This document shows, piece by piece, positions 46,588 through 54,594 of a DNA stretch of 64,000 bases. Position numbers and translations under genes: made by a program. Source of the DNA: CADEED01 sp041395625 (lineage in GTDB: Bacteria > Pseudomonadota > Gammaproteobacteria > Steroidobacterales > Steroidobacteraceae); NCBI GenBank assembly GCA_041395625.1, contig JAWLAE010000001.1, positions 1,283,748 through 1,347,747 on the forward strand, written 5' to 3'. Below the pieces are notes generated by a model that saw only the letters and a program-made list of their open reading frames with translations, was not told where the DNA came from and made no database searches. The number at the start of each line of letters is the position of its first letter. Positions within the stretch are counted from its first letter, which is position 1.

Positions 46588-46920
46588 ATGCTCGTCACGA
46601 TTGCCGAAGTCCTGATTGCAGCGCTGCTCCTGGTGGGCTCCGGCTTTGCGCTCGTCGGCTCCTATGGCCTCGCGAAGTTGGGCGACTTCTATTTGCGACT
46701 GCATGGACCAGCCAAGGCCACGACCATGGGTGTGGGCAGTGCCTTGGTCGCCTCGAGTCTGTATTTCACTGTCTTCGACGAGGGCATCAGCGTGCATGAG
46801 GTGCTGGTCGCGGCCTTCCTGTTCATGTCAGCGCCGGTGAGCGTGCACATGCTCGTCAAAGCAGTATTGAAGAACGAACACGATCGCAAACGCATGCCAC
46901 CTTCACGACCGGACGCCTAA
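46588..46920 (+). CDS. mrpG: Mrp antiporter subunit G
   Basis: 110 residues with GAGGGATAGAG as ribosome site. Motifs YGLAKLGDFYLRLHGPAKATTMG and LFMSAPVSVHMLVKA identify MrpG. Last gene of the complete A(B)-C-D-E-F-G operon; the convergent VOC gene ends 3 nt beyond its stop. Confidence 0.92.
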   Translation: MLVTIAEVLIAALLLVGSGFALVGSYGLAKLGDFYLRLHGPAKATTMGVGSALVASSLYFTVFDEGISVHEVLVAAFLFMSAPVSVHMLVKAVLKNEHDRKRMPPSRPDA

Positions 46921-46923
46921 CGA

Positions 46924-47538
46924 CTATTGCATTCTGTCGAGCAATTCCCTGGCGTCTCTCGGGCGCGTATCGGTTCCCGCCGCCTGACCTAACAATTTAT
47001 TCAGCTCGATGTAATTGCCATCGGCATCCCAGACTGCGCTGAACAGCACTGGGATCTTGCCGGCGCCGCCGGGCGCAGGGTACTCGATCGTGACCGGTCG
47101 CGTGTCCACCGTGACATGTGGCGTCGCTTCGATCGTCGCGAAGCGCTGGTCGAGATCGGCCACATTCATCACGATGATCGGCTGCCCCGGCATGGCTTTG
47201 GCGAACTGCGGCGCGGGTGGCGGTGGGATGTTCAGCCGCTGCATCAAGCCCAGCACGCCGATGAAAGTGTCGTTGGCGCGCAGCAGCACCAGACGCACAG
47301 TCGGCTGCTTGGCCTTACCGTCAGCATCCGTGCCGCCGCCGACCAGTTCGTCGTAGATGACCTGCAAACCGAGCGCGTCGCGATACAGCGGCAGCGATTT
47401 CTCTATATCTCTCACCACGAGTGTCGTGCGCCGAACATCGACGGGGATTCGATTCGCTTCCGGCACCGGCGCCGCTGCGGCCAGCGTGACACAGCCGACG
47501 AGCAGTGCTGTCAACGGAATCTTGAGTGAGTGCTTCAT
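46924..47538 (-). CDS. Exported VOC family protein
   Basis: 204 residues from the ATG at 47538, which starts a clear Sec signal peptide (MKHSLKIPLTALLVGC..AAAA). One or two VOC modules follow: RRTTLVVRDIEKSLPLYRDALGL, VRLVLLRAN, and an end strand VWDADGNYIELN that carries the conserved C-terminal metal-ligand Glu. VOC enzymes (glyoxalase I, extradiol dioxygenase, epimerase) are normally cytosolic, so the export signal is notable. It is divergent from the exported UbiD-like gene 122 nt away, suggesting a shared role in the cell envelope. Confidence 0.85.
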   Translation of the reverse strand: MKHSLKIPLTALLVGCVTLAAAAPVPEANRIPVDVRRTTLVVRDIEKSLPLYRDALGLQVIYDELVGGGTDADGKAKQPTVRLVLLRANDTFIGVLGLMQRLNIPPPPAPQFAKAMPGQPIIVMNVADLDQRFATIEATPHVTVDTRPVTIEYPAPGGAGKIPVLFSAVWDADGNYIELNKLLGQAAGTDTRPRDARELLDRMQ

Positions 47539-47660
47539 GCTGTGAGAGTAGCACTGCAAGCTAGCAAAGTAGTAGGACCCAACCGCCTAGCGGCTCGATA
47601 TCGCTTTACCCGCTCGCCACTAGCTGGCACTTTCCGTTACTCGAGACGAGGAGCTCGCCC

Positions 47661-49274
47661 ATGCCGTACGACGAATCATTATTCAAGCTCACGCGCCGCG
47701 GATTTCTGACGAGCACCGCAGTCGCCAGTGCACTGGCCGCCGGGCTGCCCGCCGAGGCCCAAGCGGCAGCCCCGGCGCCGGAAGGCTGGACCGTCGGTCC
47801 GTTCGATTCGCTGCGTGACTACATACGAGAACTCGATCGCCGAGGTCTCGTGCTGAAAGTGCGCGGTCTGGATCTGGACACTTACGAAGGTACGGCGCTG
47901 ATGTACCGGCTGGTCGATCGCTTCGGGATGTACGAAGCGCCGACGCTCTACATGGAGAACGTCAAGATCGACGGCCATTGGGTGAAGGGGCCCGTGATAA
48001 GCAATCACTACGGGCACTGGGACACGGAATGCCTGGTGTTCGGCATGAATCCGGTGGCCCGCGACCCGTTCGCCACCTACTACAAGGCGATGGCGCGGGT
48101 GGAACAGATCCTGGAAAAAGGCGTGTTTCCCGAACAACCCTATGCGGAAGTGCCACAAGACGGGGCGCCCGTGAAGCAAGTTGTTTTGCGGGGCGATGAG
48201 ATCGATCTCGGCAGCTTTCCGTTTGTCTGGTCGAATCCTGGCGACTCCGGTCGTTATATCAATTCCGGTTCGGTGCATACCGAAGACGTGGAACTCGGCA
48301 AGAATTTCGGCACGTATCGCTGTGAGATCAAAGGACCGCGCCTGCTGGGTGTCAATCCGGAGCCCAATCAGAGTGGCTGGCGGATGTTCATGAAGAAGAA
48401 GGAACGCGGCGACAAGACCGCGCAGGTGGCGATCGTACTCGGGCAAGATCCCATCATGTGGGTGGTATCGTCCTCGAAACTCGCTCGCGGCAAGACTGAT
48501 GAATACCGCATGGTGAGTGCGATCCGCGGCAAACCCATCGAACTCGTGAAGTGCGAAACGATCGACATGTTGGTGCCGGCGCATGCCGAGATGGTGATCG
48601 AAGGTGAGGTGCCACTCGATCAGCCGATGCTGCCGGAAGGGCCGTTCGGCGAGATGTACGGTTACATGGGCCAGAAGAAGGACGAGAACTTCTGGATGCA
48701 GGTCAACTGCGTCACGCATCGGCGCAACCCCTGGACCGTCAACATCTATACGGGCGTCACACGCGGCTTTCCCACCGCACCGCTCGAGCAGTTGTCGCTC
48801 ACGACCATGAAGCGCTTCGTACCGAATGTGAAGATGATTCATTCACCGGTCGAGGCCACGGGGCTCACGATCGTCAGTTTCAAGAAGCAGAAGGCGGGCG
48901 AAGCACTCGAGATCGGCAAGCGCATCGCGCAGATCGTTCCCATTGCCAAGGTGGTAGTGATGGTGGACGACGACATCGAGGCACTCGACCGGGTGCAGGT
49001 GATGCACACCATCGGCTCACGCTGGCAACCGCAGCCCGCCACGGCCATCATTCCGGAGTCGCGTGGCATGCCGCTCGACCCATCGCTCACCAACAAGCCC
49101 ATGACCAGCAAGATCGTGATCGATGCTACGCGGCAATGGCCGGAGGAAGGCGGTCCACGGGAGTATCAAGCGCTCAATCGCGCGATGCTGGAGGAGATGG
49201 CACCGGGATCGTTCGACAAGGTGGCAGCCAACTGGGACAAGTGGGTGGGCAAGTGGCGCCCGCCGGGTCGTTAG
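47661..49274 (+). CDS. UbiD family decarboxylase with Tat signal
   Basis: 537 residues. The N-terminus contains a twin-arginine motif, TRRGFL at residues 11-16, followed by a hydrophobic alanine-rich helix and AQA cleavage site. The rest is a UbiD-type protein: FGMNPVARDPFATYYKAM, and the catalytic pair Glu326/Glu331 in EGPFGEMYGYMG, spaced like the two Glu of Fdc1. UbiD enzymes use prenylated FMN to decarboxylate or carboxylate aromatic and unsaturated acids and are normally cytosolic. A Tat signal would allow export of the folded, cofactor-loaded enzyme. AGGAG lies about 7-9 nt before the ATG. The NAD(P)-binding gene follows after 3 nt. Confidence 0.88.
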   Translation: MPYDESLFKLTRRGFLTSTAVASALAAGLPAEAQAAAPAPEGWTVGPFDSLRDYIRELDRRGLVLKVRGLDLDTYEGTALMYRLVDRFGMYEAPTLYMENVKIDGHWVKGPVISNHYGHWDTECLVFGMNPVARDPFATYYKAMARVEQILEKGVFPEQPYAEVPQDGAPVKQVVLRGDEIDLGSFPFVWSNPGDSGRYINSGSVHTEDVELGKNFGTYRCEIKGPRLLGVNPEPNQSGWRMFMKKKERGDKTAQVAIVLGQDPIMWVVSSSKLARGKTDEYRMVSAIRGKPIELVKCETIDMLVPAHAEMVIEGEVPLDQPMLPEGPFGEMYGYMGQKKDENFWMQVNCVTHRRNPWTVNIYTGVTRGFPTAPLEQLSLTTMKRFVPNVKMIHSPVEATGLTIVSFKKQKAGEALEIGKRIAQIVPIAKVVVMVDDDIEALDRVQVMHTIGSRWQPQPATAIIPESRGMPLDPSLTNKPMTSKIVIDATRQWPEEGGPREYQALNRAMLEEMAPGSFDKVAANWDKWVGKWRPPGR

Positions 49275-49277
49275 CCC

Positions 49278-50471
49278 ATGCGGTTGGCACTGCGGCAATT
49301 TTTTACCTGTGCCTTACTCGCAGCGCTGACAGCTGCACCGGTAGCGCTGGCGGCGGACGATGCGGTCGTATTGGTGGTCGGTGCCAGCGGCGAGACAGGG
49401 CTCGAAATGCTGGCCGCCGCGCGCACCGCAGGTCTGCAGCCACGCGGGATGACGCGCAATCGAGCGCGGGCAGCACGAGAGCATCCCGATTTCTCGTGGG
49501 TGGAAGCCGACGCCCGCAAGCCCGCGCAACTGGCCACGGCCATGCATGACGCGCAGTATGTCCTCTGCACGATCGGTGCGCCGGCGCTGAACGGACCCGA
49601 TGCACCGCAGTTCGTGGACTATCTGGGGGTCGTCAACACCGTGGATGCCGCGGTCGCTGCGGGTGTCAGTCATTTCGTTCTGATCTCCTCGGGCGCGGCT
49701 GGCCCACACCGCGAACCGCGCCAGACGCCGCGACTCGCGTATGTTCTGCTGTGGAAGACGCTGGCTGAAAATCATCTGAAGGCGAGCGGCCTCAACTACA
49801 CCATCATCGGACCGGGTGGTCTGTACGGCACGCCTGCTCGCCAACAAGGCTTGGTCGCGATCGCGCGCAGCGACTATCGAGCGGCCAATGTATCGCGCGG
49901 CGACGTGGCTCGAGTCGCCGTCGACGCATTGCGCAATCCGCAGGCGATCGGCAAGAGTTTCGCACTCTTCAATAGCGAGACCGCCGCGCCAGAGACCTGG
50001 CGGCAACAGCTGGCGGCACTACCGATGGACGCCGCAGATCACACGGCCATCGAAAGCCTGGCTTGGCTGACTGGGCATTGGACTTATGCTCGCGAGGGCG
50101 CCACGAACGAGGAACTCTGGCTACCGGCTGATGCTGGACTGATGCTGGGCGTCAATCGCAGCATCACCGCGGCTGGCAAACGCAGTTTCGAGCAGCTCCG
50201 GATCGAGGAACGCGCCGCCGGCGTCTTCCTCATCGCCGCGCCGGGTGGCGAGGACCCCACCGAGTTCAAGCTGACGAGCAGTGCACCGCGCCGCGCGCTA
50301 TTCGAAAACCCAGAGCATGATTTTCCGCAACGCATCCACTACGAGCGCGTCGACGACACGCTGCGGGCACGAGTGGAAGGCAGCGCCGACGGCAAGCCCT
50401 TGTCACAGTCGTGGACGTGGCGACTGCAGCAAAGCCTGCGCGCGCCATACCTCGCACCCGATCTGCCCTAG
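49278..50471 (+). CDS. Exported NAD(P)-binding (NmrA/SDR-like) protein fused to DUF6265
   Basis: 397 residues. A Sec signal peptide (about 1-24, ending ALA) precedes an atypical short-chain dehydrogenase fold: VVLVVGASGETGLEML (nucleotide loop), DARKPAQL, and the substrate half with NYTIIGPGGLYG. From about residue 258 a second domain starts, LAWLTGHWTYAREGATNEELW, continuing to FENPEHDFPQRIHYE, which is the DUF6265 signature of small secreted proteins. The fusion and the signal peptide before a Rossmann domain are both unusual. It is cotranscribed with the Tat-signal UbiD (3-nt gap). Its stop overlaps the convergent GDPD gene by 4 nt. Confidence 0.82.
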   Translation: MRLALRQFFTCALLAALTAAPVALAADDAVVLVVGASGETGLEMLAAARTAGLQPRGMTRNRARAAREHPDFSWVEADARKPAQLATAMHDAQYVLCTIGAPALNGPDAPQFVDYLGVVNTVDAAVAAGVSHFVLISSGAAGPHREPRQTPRLAYVLLWKTLAENHLKASGLNYTIIGPGGLYGTPARQQGLVAIARSDYRAANVSRGDVARVAVDALRNPQAIGKSFALFNSETAAPETWRQQLAALPMDAADHTAIESLAWLTGHWTYAREGATNEELWLPADAGLMLGVNRSITAAGKRSFEQLRIEERAAGVFLIAAPGGEDPTEFKLTSSAPRRALFENPEHDFPQRIHYERVDDTLRARVEGSADGKPLSQSWTWRLQQSLRAPYLAPDLP

Positions 50472-51631
50472 CGCTGCTGCTGTTGCCAGTCGGCGCGCGC
50501 CGCGTCAGCGATATCCGGATGATCGGCGAACACGCCGGTAACGCCCGCATTCAGTAGCGCGCGCACCTCCGCACGCATATCACCCATCGCGCCCGGCTCA
50601 CTACCGCGCCGCAAATCAACCGGCAGAAATTCGTTCTCCGCGCGCAAGGTCCAGACGTGCACACCGAGACCCGCCGCACGCGCAAGCGCTGCGAGACCTG
50701 TCGGTCGTCCCGCGGAACCATCTGCCTCACGCGCGACGACCATCTCCTTGTGAGGGCCGATCGCATCGGCGTAGGCCGCGATAGCCCGCAGACCCGCTGG
50801 CGTCAGCATGTCGAGATAGCTGCGTGGATCCTTGGCCCGTGCGAAGTCGTACGGCTGACCGTTGGGCGCAACGAGCTGCACGAGCCGCAGCTTGGTACGT
50901 TGTCGCAACGCCTGCAGGTTGGCGACTTCGAACGACTGGATGAAGGCCGGATCATCGGCCGTCCTGAAATCATGGCGGGACAGTGAACGTAACAGTGGCT
51001 CGTCGAACGGCAAGCCGATACTGGCGAAATAGCTCGGATGCTTGGTCTCAGGATAGACGCCGATCCGCTCTGGCGTCGGCAAGCCGCGCGCGCGCGCCGC
51101 CGCCGCGCGCTGCCGATCGGCACCGCGCACCAGCTCAAGCACTTCATCGAACGTCGGTATCTGAAAAGCGCCGTCGAGGCGCGCGTTGGCGGGGCGCAAC
51201 TGCGGCAGCCGCTCGCGTGCCCGCAGCGTCTTCAGCTCTGCCAGCGTGAAGTCCTCGGTGAACCAACCCGTGATCGCCTCGCCATCGATCGTCTTGGTAG
51301 TGCGGCGATCGGCGAACTCGGGATGCTGCGCGACATCGGTGGTGCCGCTGATCTCGTTCTCGTGCCGTGCGACCAGCACGCCGTCTTTCGTGACAACGAG
51401 ATCTGGCTCGACATAGTCGGCGCCTTGCTGAATGGCCACGAAATACGCCGGTAACGTGTGCTCCGGCAGATAGCCGCTGGCCCCACGGTGGGCAATAATC
51501 ATGGGTGTGCCTGTCACCGATCGGCCCGCCCTAGCGTCGGCGCGTGCACTATCTTGGGCTGCCATGAGAACTGTGCACGCGACGAACAGCACGGCACCAG
51601 ACCAGAATGAGCGCAATCGGCACAATCCCAT
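50468..51631 (-). CDS. Periplasmic glycerophosphodiester phosphodiesterase (GlpQ-like)
   Basis: 387 residues with a Sec signal (about 1-31). The GDPD core is clear: IIAHRGASGYLPEHT, the metal-binding VEPDLVVTKDGVLVARHE, and later YPETKHPSYF. Length and the long insertion match periplasmic GlpQ rather than the shorter cytosolic UgpQ. It hydrolyses deacylated phospholipids to glycerol-3-phosphate and an alcohol. No glpT/ugp transporter is adjacent. It is divergent from an unknown lipoprotein gene, with 33 nt between start codons. Confidence 0.92.
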   Translation of the reverse strand: MGLCRLRSFWSGAVLFVACTVLMAAQDSARADARAGRSVTGTPMIIAHRGASGYLPEHTLPAYFVAIQQGADYVEPDLVVTKDGVLVARHENEISGTTDVAQHPEFADRRTTKTIDGEAITGWFTEDFTLAELKTLRARERLPQLRPANARLDGAFQIPTFDEVLELVRGADRQRAAAARARGLPTPERIGVYPETKHPSYFASIGLPFDEPLLRSLSRHDFRTADDPAFIQSFEVANLQALRQRTKLRLVQLVAPNGQPYDFARAKDPRSYLDMLTPAGLRAIAAYADAIGPHKEMVVAREADGSAGRPTGLAALARAAGLGVHVWTLRAENEFLPVDLRRGSEPGAMGDMRAEVRALLNAGVTGVFADHPDIADAARADWQQQQR

Positions 51632-51664
51632 GAGCCCTTTTTAACAAAAGTACGTGAGCAACAC

Positions 51665-52369
51665 ATGACCAGACCGAATTCCTTCGGCCAACAGCTTACG
51701 GTGTGCCGCAATACTTGTCTCGCTGCTGCGTTCGCACTGCTGGCGAGCTGCGGCGGCGAACTCCCGATTGTGCAGGGCGAATCGCTGGCATTGCCCTCGA
51801 TGAACGATTTCTGCGCGGATCGCCAACGCGCACTCACGGGTACCAGGATGCCGGTCACCAACATTGTACACACGGACTACGATGCGTTCGTCCTGTCGAA
51901 GCCCGGCGTGCGACCCTTGGAGACCCAGCAATACATTCGCTACAGCGATACTGCGCGGACGCAGCCGGAAATGATTTCCTGCAAGTTCAAGACCGCCGAT
52001 CACATTCGCGCCGAGTACGGCGCACAGGCTGCGGGCGAAGCCGCATCTTGCGCCTATCTCAACCGGCGCACAGTGGATGCCGTGCTGGCCGCTTTCGGTG
52101 AGCGACAGCGCCAGAAGCTGCGCTATCGAGGCGGAACGGCGGTACTGATCGAAGCCGATCAGATGGTGCCTGGCGGACCGAACTGGTTGGCGCCATTCGA
52201 GATGGTGAGCGTCGATCTGGCGGGCACCCTGCATATTCGCTCGCAGAGCATGCGCAGTGACTGGACCGATCCCAGGTTTGCGGACACGCCCGTGCGCTTC
52301 AAGGGCACGCACTACTGCCACCTGATCGCGCCTGACTACTTGCGACGATTATTGACGACAGGCAGCTAG
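51665..52369 (+). CDS. Unknown exported lipoprotein
   Basis: 234 residues; family not recognised. The N-terminus has a hydrophobic stretch ending in LLASC, a likely lipobox (Cys near 29), so it is probably anchored in the envelope. Several further cysteines (DFCADR, ISCKFK, ASCAYL, THYCHL) could form disulfides. The central part has Arg/Tyr-rich segments and a VPGGPNWLAPFEMV stretch. It is divergent from the GDPD gene and its stop overlaps the convergent DUF5916 gene by 4 nt. Confidence 0.7.
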   Translation: MTRPNSFGQQLTVCRNTCLAAAFALLASCGGELPIVQGESLALPSMNDFCADRQRALTGTRMPVTNIVHTDYDAFVLSKPGVRPLETQQYIRYSDTARTQPEMISCKFKTADHIRAEYGAQAAGEAASCAYLNRRTVDAVLAAFGERQRQKLRYRGGTAVLIEADQMVPGGPNWLAPFEMVSVDLAGTLHIRSQSMRSDWTDPRFADTPVRFKGTHYCHLIAPDYLRRLLTTGS

Positions 52370-54528
52370 AAGCGAAACGTGTAATTGAACTTTACGGTCG
52401 TTTCGGCGAAGACCGGCTTGAAGCCGCCGTCCAGACCTTCGTGCCAGTCATAGTTGAGCACCAGGTACACGGCCTGCCCCGGCGCCGGCAGCCAGCGCAA
52501 CCGGCTATTGAGGCCCAGCCGCCCAGTGACGTTGTCGTATTGCGCTACGTTGAGCCAGGCCCAGTTCACATTGAACGCGGCGTTCGCGGCCAGCGAGTAG
52601 ATACGGGTGGTATAGCGGCCGCTCGGCATGTCGAGTGCATTCGTCTGATACTGTGCATTGAAGAACAAGTGCTTGTTAGGTCGGTACTGCAGGCCGAGCC
52701 GTGTATCGAAGCGCTCTCCCGAGAGAAAATCCCCGCCTTCGAATTCCACGGTCGGCGCCAGCCGCCGGAAGCCCGCGCCGACGTACTGAATGCGCCAGCG
52801 CTCGTATGAGTAGTCACCAGGCGCCACGAACAGCCCGCCCGGCAACTGGAACGGGCGTCGCAGCACTTCGCGCTCCGCCAGACCCTCCAGCGTCAGCGTA
52901 TCACCGCTACGGGTCTCGAGCGTCGCGGGCGTCAAAGTGACATAGCGCGACTGCAACGCACTGTCACGGTCAGTGATGTCCTGCGCGCTGATGCCCGCGA
53001 GAACACTGCGCAAGCGCCCGCCGCTGAAGCGCCGACGATGTTTGACCAGCAAATCGTATTGCCGAATTCCGCTGCGATTGACGAAGCCCAGTGCCGGGCG
53101 GAAGTTCTCCTGAATCTCCCTGGCGCCGAGCGAAGCGTTCCAGCGGTCGTTGGGGAAGGCCAACGTGATGCCGAACGCTGCATCATCGCCATTTAGCCCG
53201 GTGCTGTTCGACTGTTGCGCCCAACCGATGGCCTCGACGATGGCGCCACTCTTCGTCAGCCGATCGCGCAGCGTGAAATCGAGCCCGACGACCGTATTCT
53301 CACCATTCGAGTTCGGGTCGCCGGACGTGACGATCGCACCGAGCGTCGACTGTTCGAGAATATTGGCGTAGCCACGCGCCACTAACAGGTTCTTGGCCTT
53401 GATGCCGGCGAAAGCCTCCTGACGAACCGCCAGCGCGCCCACAGCGTAGCGACCCACTCGCCCTGTCAGCTTCGCACCGACATCGAGATCGATCGGTTGC
53501 CCGGCGTCCGACAGGCCGATCGAGCGCGAAAAGAATGGTCGGCCATTCTGCGCCAGCGCCGCAAACTCGAAGACCTCGGCGTCGTCGAGAAAGAAATCGC
53601 GCTTCTCGGGAAAGAACTGAGAGAAGCGCGTGAGATTCACCTGCCGATCATCTACCTCCGTGGCGGAGAAGTCCGTATTGACAGTCAGCGCCGCGCGCAA
53701 CGAGGGCGTCATGCGCCAGAACGCGTCGACCGATGGCTTGGAGACTGTAGTCTGATCGTCGTCTGCAAAACGACTTCTGCTCGTCAGCGCGTAAGCAGGT
53801 ACGACGTCGATGCCGCGCCCTTGGCGCATGCCGTGCAGCCCGGTGATCTCGCCGGCAAGGTCGAAGTTGATCTGCCGGTCGCGATGCGACCAGGCGATCT
53901 CCTCGTTCTTGCGGCGAATCGACCGCAACAGATTGATGCCCCAGGTATCGGCGCCACGGTTGAATGAGATCGTCTTGAAGGGAATGGCTACCTCGGCCGT
54001 CCAGCCAGACTCATCCACTCGCGCCGCGGCATCCCAAATACCGTCCCAGTCCATGTTGAATGCGAGCCCGCCGAGACCGAGCCCGTCACGCTGTACGCCG
54101 TTAGGGTTGACGTAGAAGATGTATCCCGTGCGTTTGTTGTTATAGCTGTCGAGCAGGATCTCGAAATAGTCATCGTTGAAGACGGCCTGACCTTGGACGA
54201 GCTGCGCACGTTTGATGGCGGCGGGTTCGCTGTCAGCGAACTTTGCCGCCACATAGAGCGTGTCGGCATCGTACATCAGCCAGAACTCCGTCGGTTCCGA
54301 GGGCGGCAGACCATCCTGCGGCAAATACTGCGTGGCGTCGGTGAGACGCGCCGCGGCCTGCCAGGCGACATCGTCCAGCCGACCATCGATCACGACTGAC
54401 GACGGCGCGCGTGGTATCACGATCGATTTGCGCGCAAAGTCCTGGCGCGACCGATCGGCCGCACCGACCGCCAGCGCAGCGGTGAGCAACATCCCCGCAA
54501 ACGAGGCGCGGCAATTCCGTCCGGACAT
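52366..54528 (-). CDS. DUF5916 outer-membrane protein with CBM9-like N-terminal domain
   Basis: 720 residues. After a signal peptide (about 1-23) comes a CBM9-like beta-sandwich (IDGRLDDVAWQAA, YDADTLYVAAKFADSEP, DDYFEILLDSYNN), then a long region with alternating hydrophobic residues and aromatic strand ends expected for an outer-membrane beta-barrel, ending in the terminal aromatic strand KFNYTFRF. This is the DUF5916 arrangement; its role is unproven, with links to surface binding of carbohydrates or peptides. It lies 66 nt downstream of the Ntn-hydrolase gene on the same strand and may share its transcript. Confidence 0.87.
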   Translation of the reverse strand: MSGRNCRASFAGMLLTAALAVGAADRSRQDFARKSIVIPRAPSSVVIDGRLDDVAWQAAARLTDATQYLPQDGLPPSEPTEFWLMYDADTLYVAAKFADSEPAAIKRAQLVQGQAVFNDDYFEILLDSYNNKRTGYIFYVNPNGVQRDGLGLGGLAFNMDWDGIWDAAARVDESGWTAEVAIPFKTISFNRGADTWGINLLRSIRRKNEEIAWSHRDRQINFDLAGEITGLHGMRQGRGIDVVPAYALTSRSRFADDDQTTVSKPSVDAFWRMTPSLRAALTVNTDFSATEVDDRQVNLTRFSQFFPEKRDFFLDDAEVFEFAALAQNGRPFFSRSIGLSDAGQPIDLDVGAKLTGRVGRYAVGALAVRQEAFAGIKAKNLLVARGYANILEQSTLGAIVTSGDPNSNGENTVVGLDFTLRDRLTKSGAIVEAIGWAQQSNSTGLNGDDAAFGITLAFPNDRWNASLGAREIQENFRPALGFVNRSGIRQYDLLVKHRRRFSGGRLRSVLAGISAQDITDRDSALQSRYVTLTPATLETRSGDTLTLEGLAEREVLRRPFQLPGGLFVAPGDYSYERWRIQYVGAGFRRLAPTVEFEGGDFLSGERFDTRLGLQYRPNKHLFFNAQYQTNALDMPSGRYTTRIYSLAANAAFNVNWAWLNVAQYDNVTGRLGLNSRLRWLPAPGQAVYLVLNYDWHEGLDGGFKPVFAETTVKFNYTFRF

Positions 54529-54594
54529 ACGGGCGAAGGTTACTGCCCTCAGTCACGGAGCAGCAGTCGCCGCGCAGCCTGGCCACAGGGCGGA

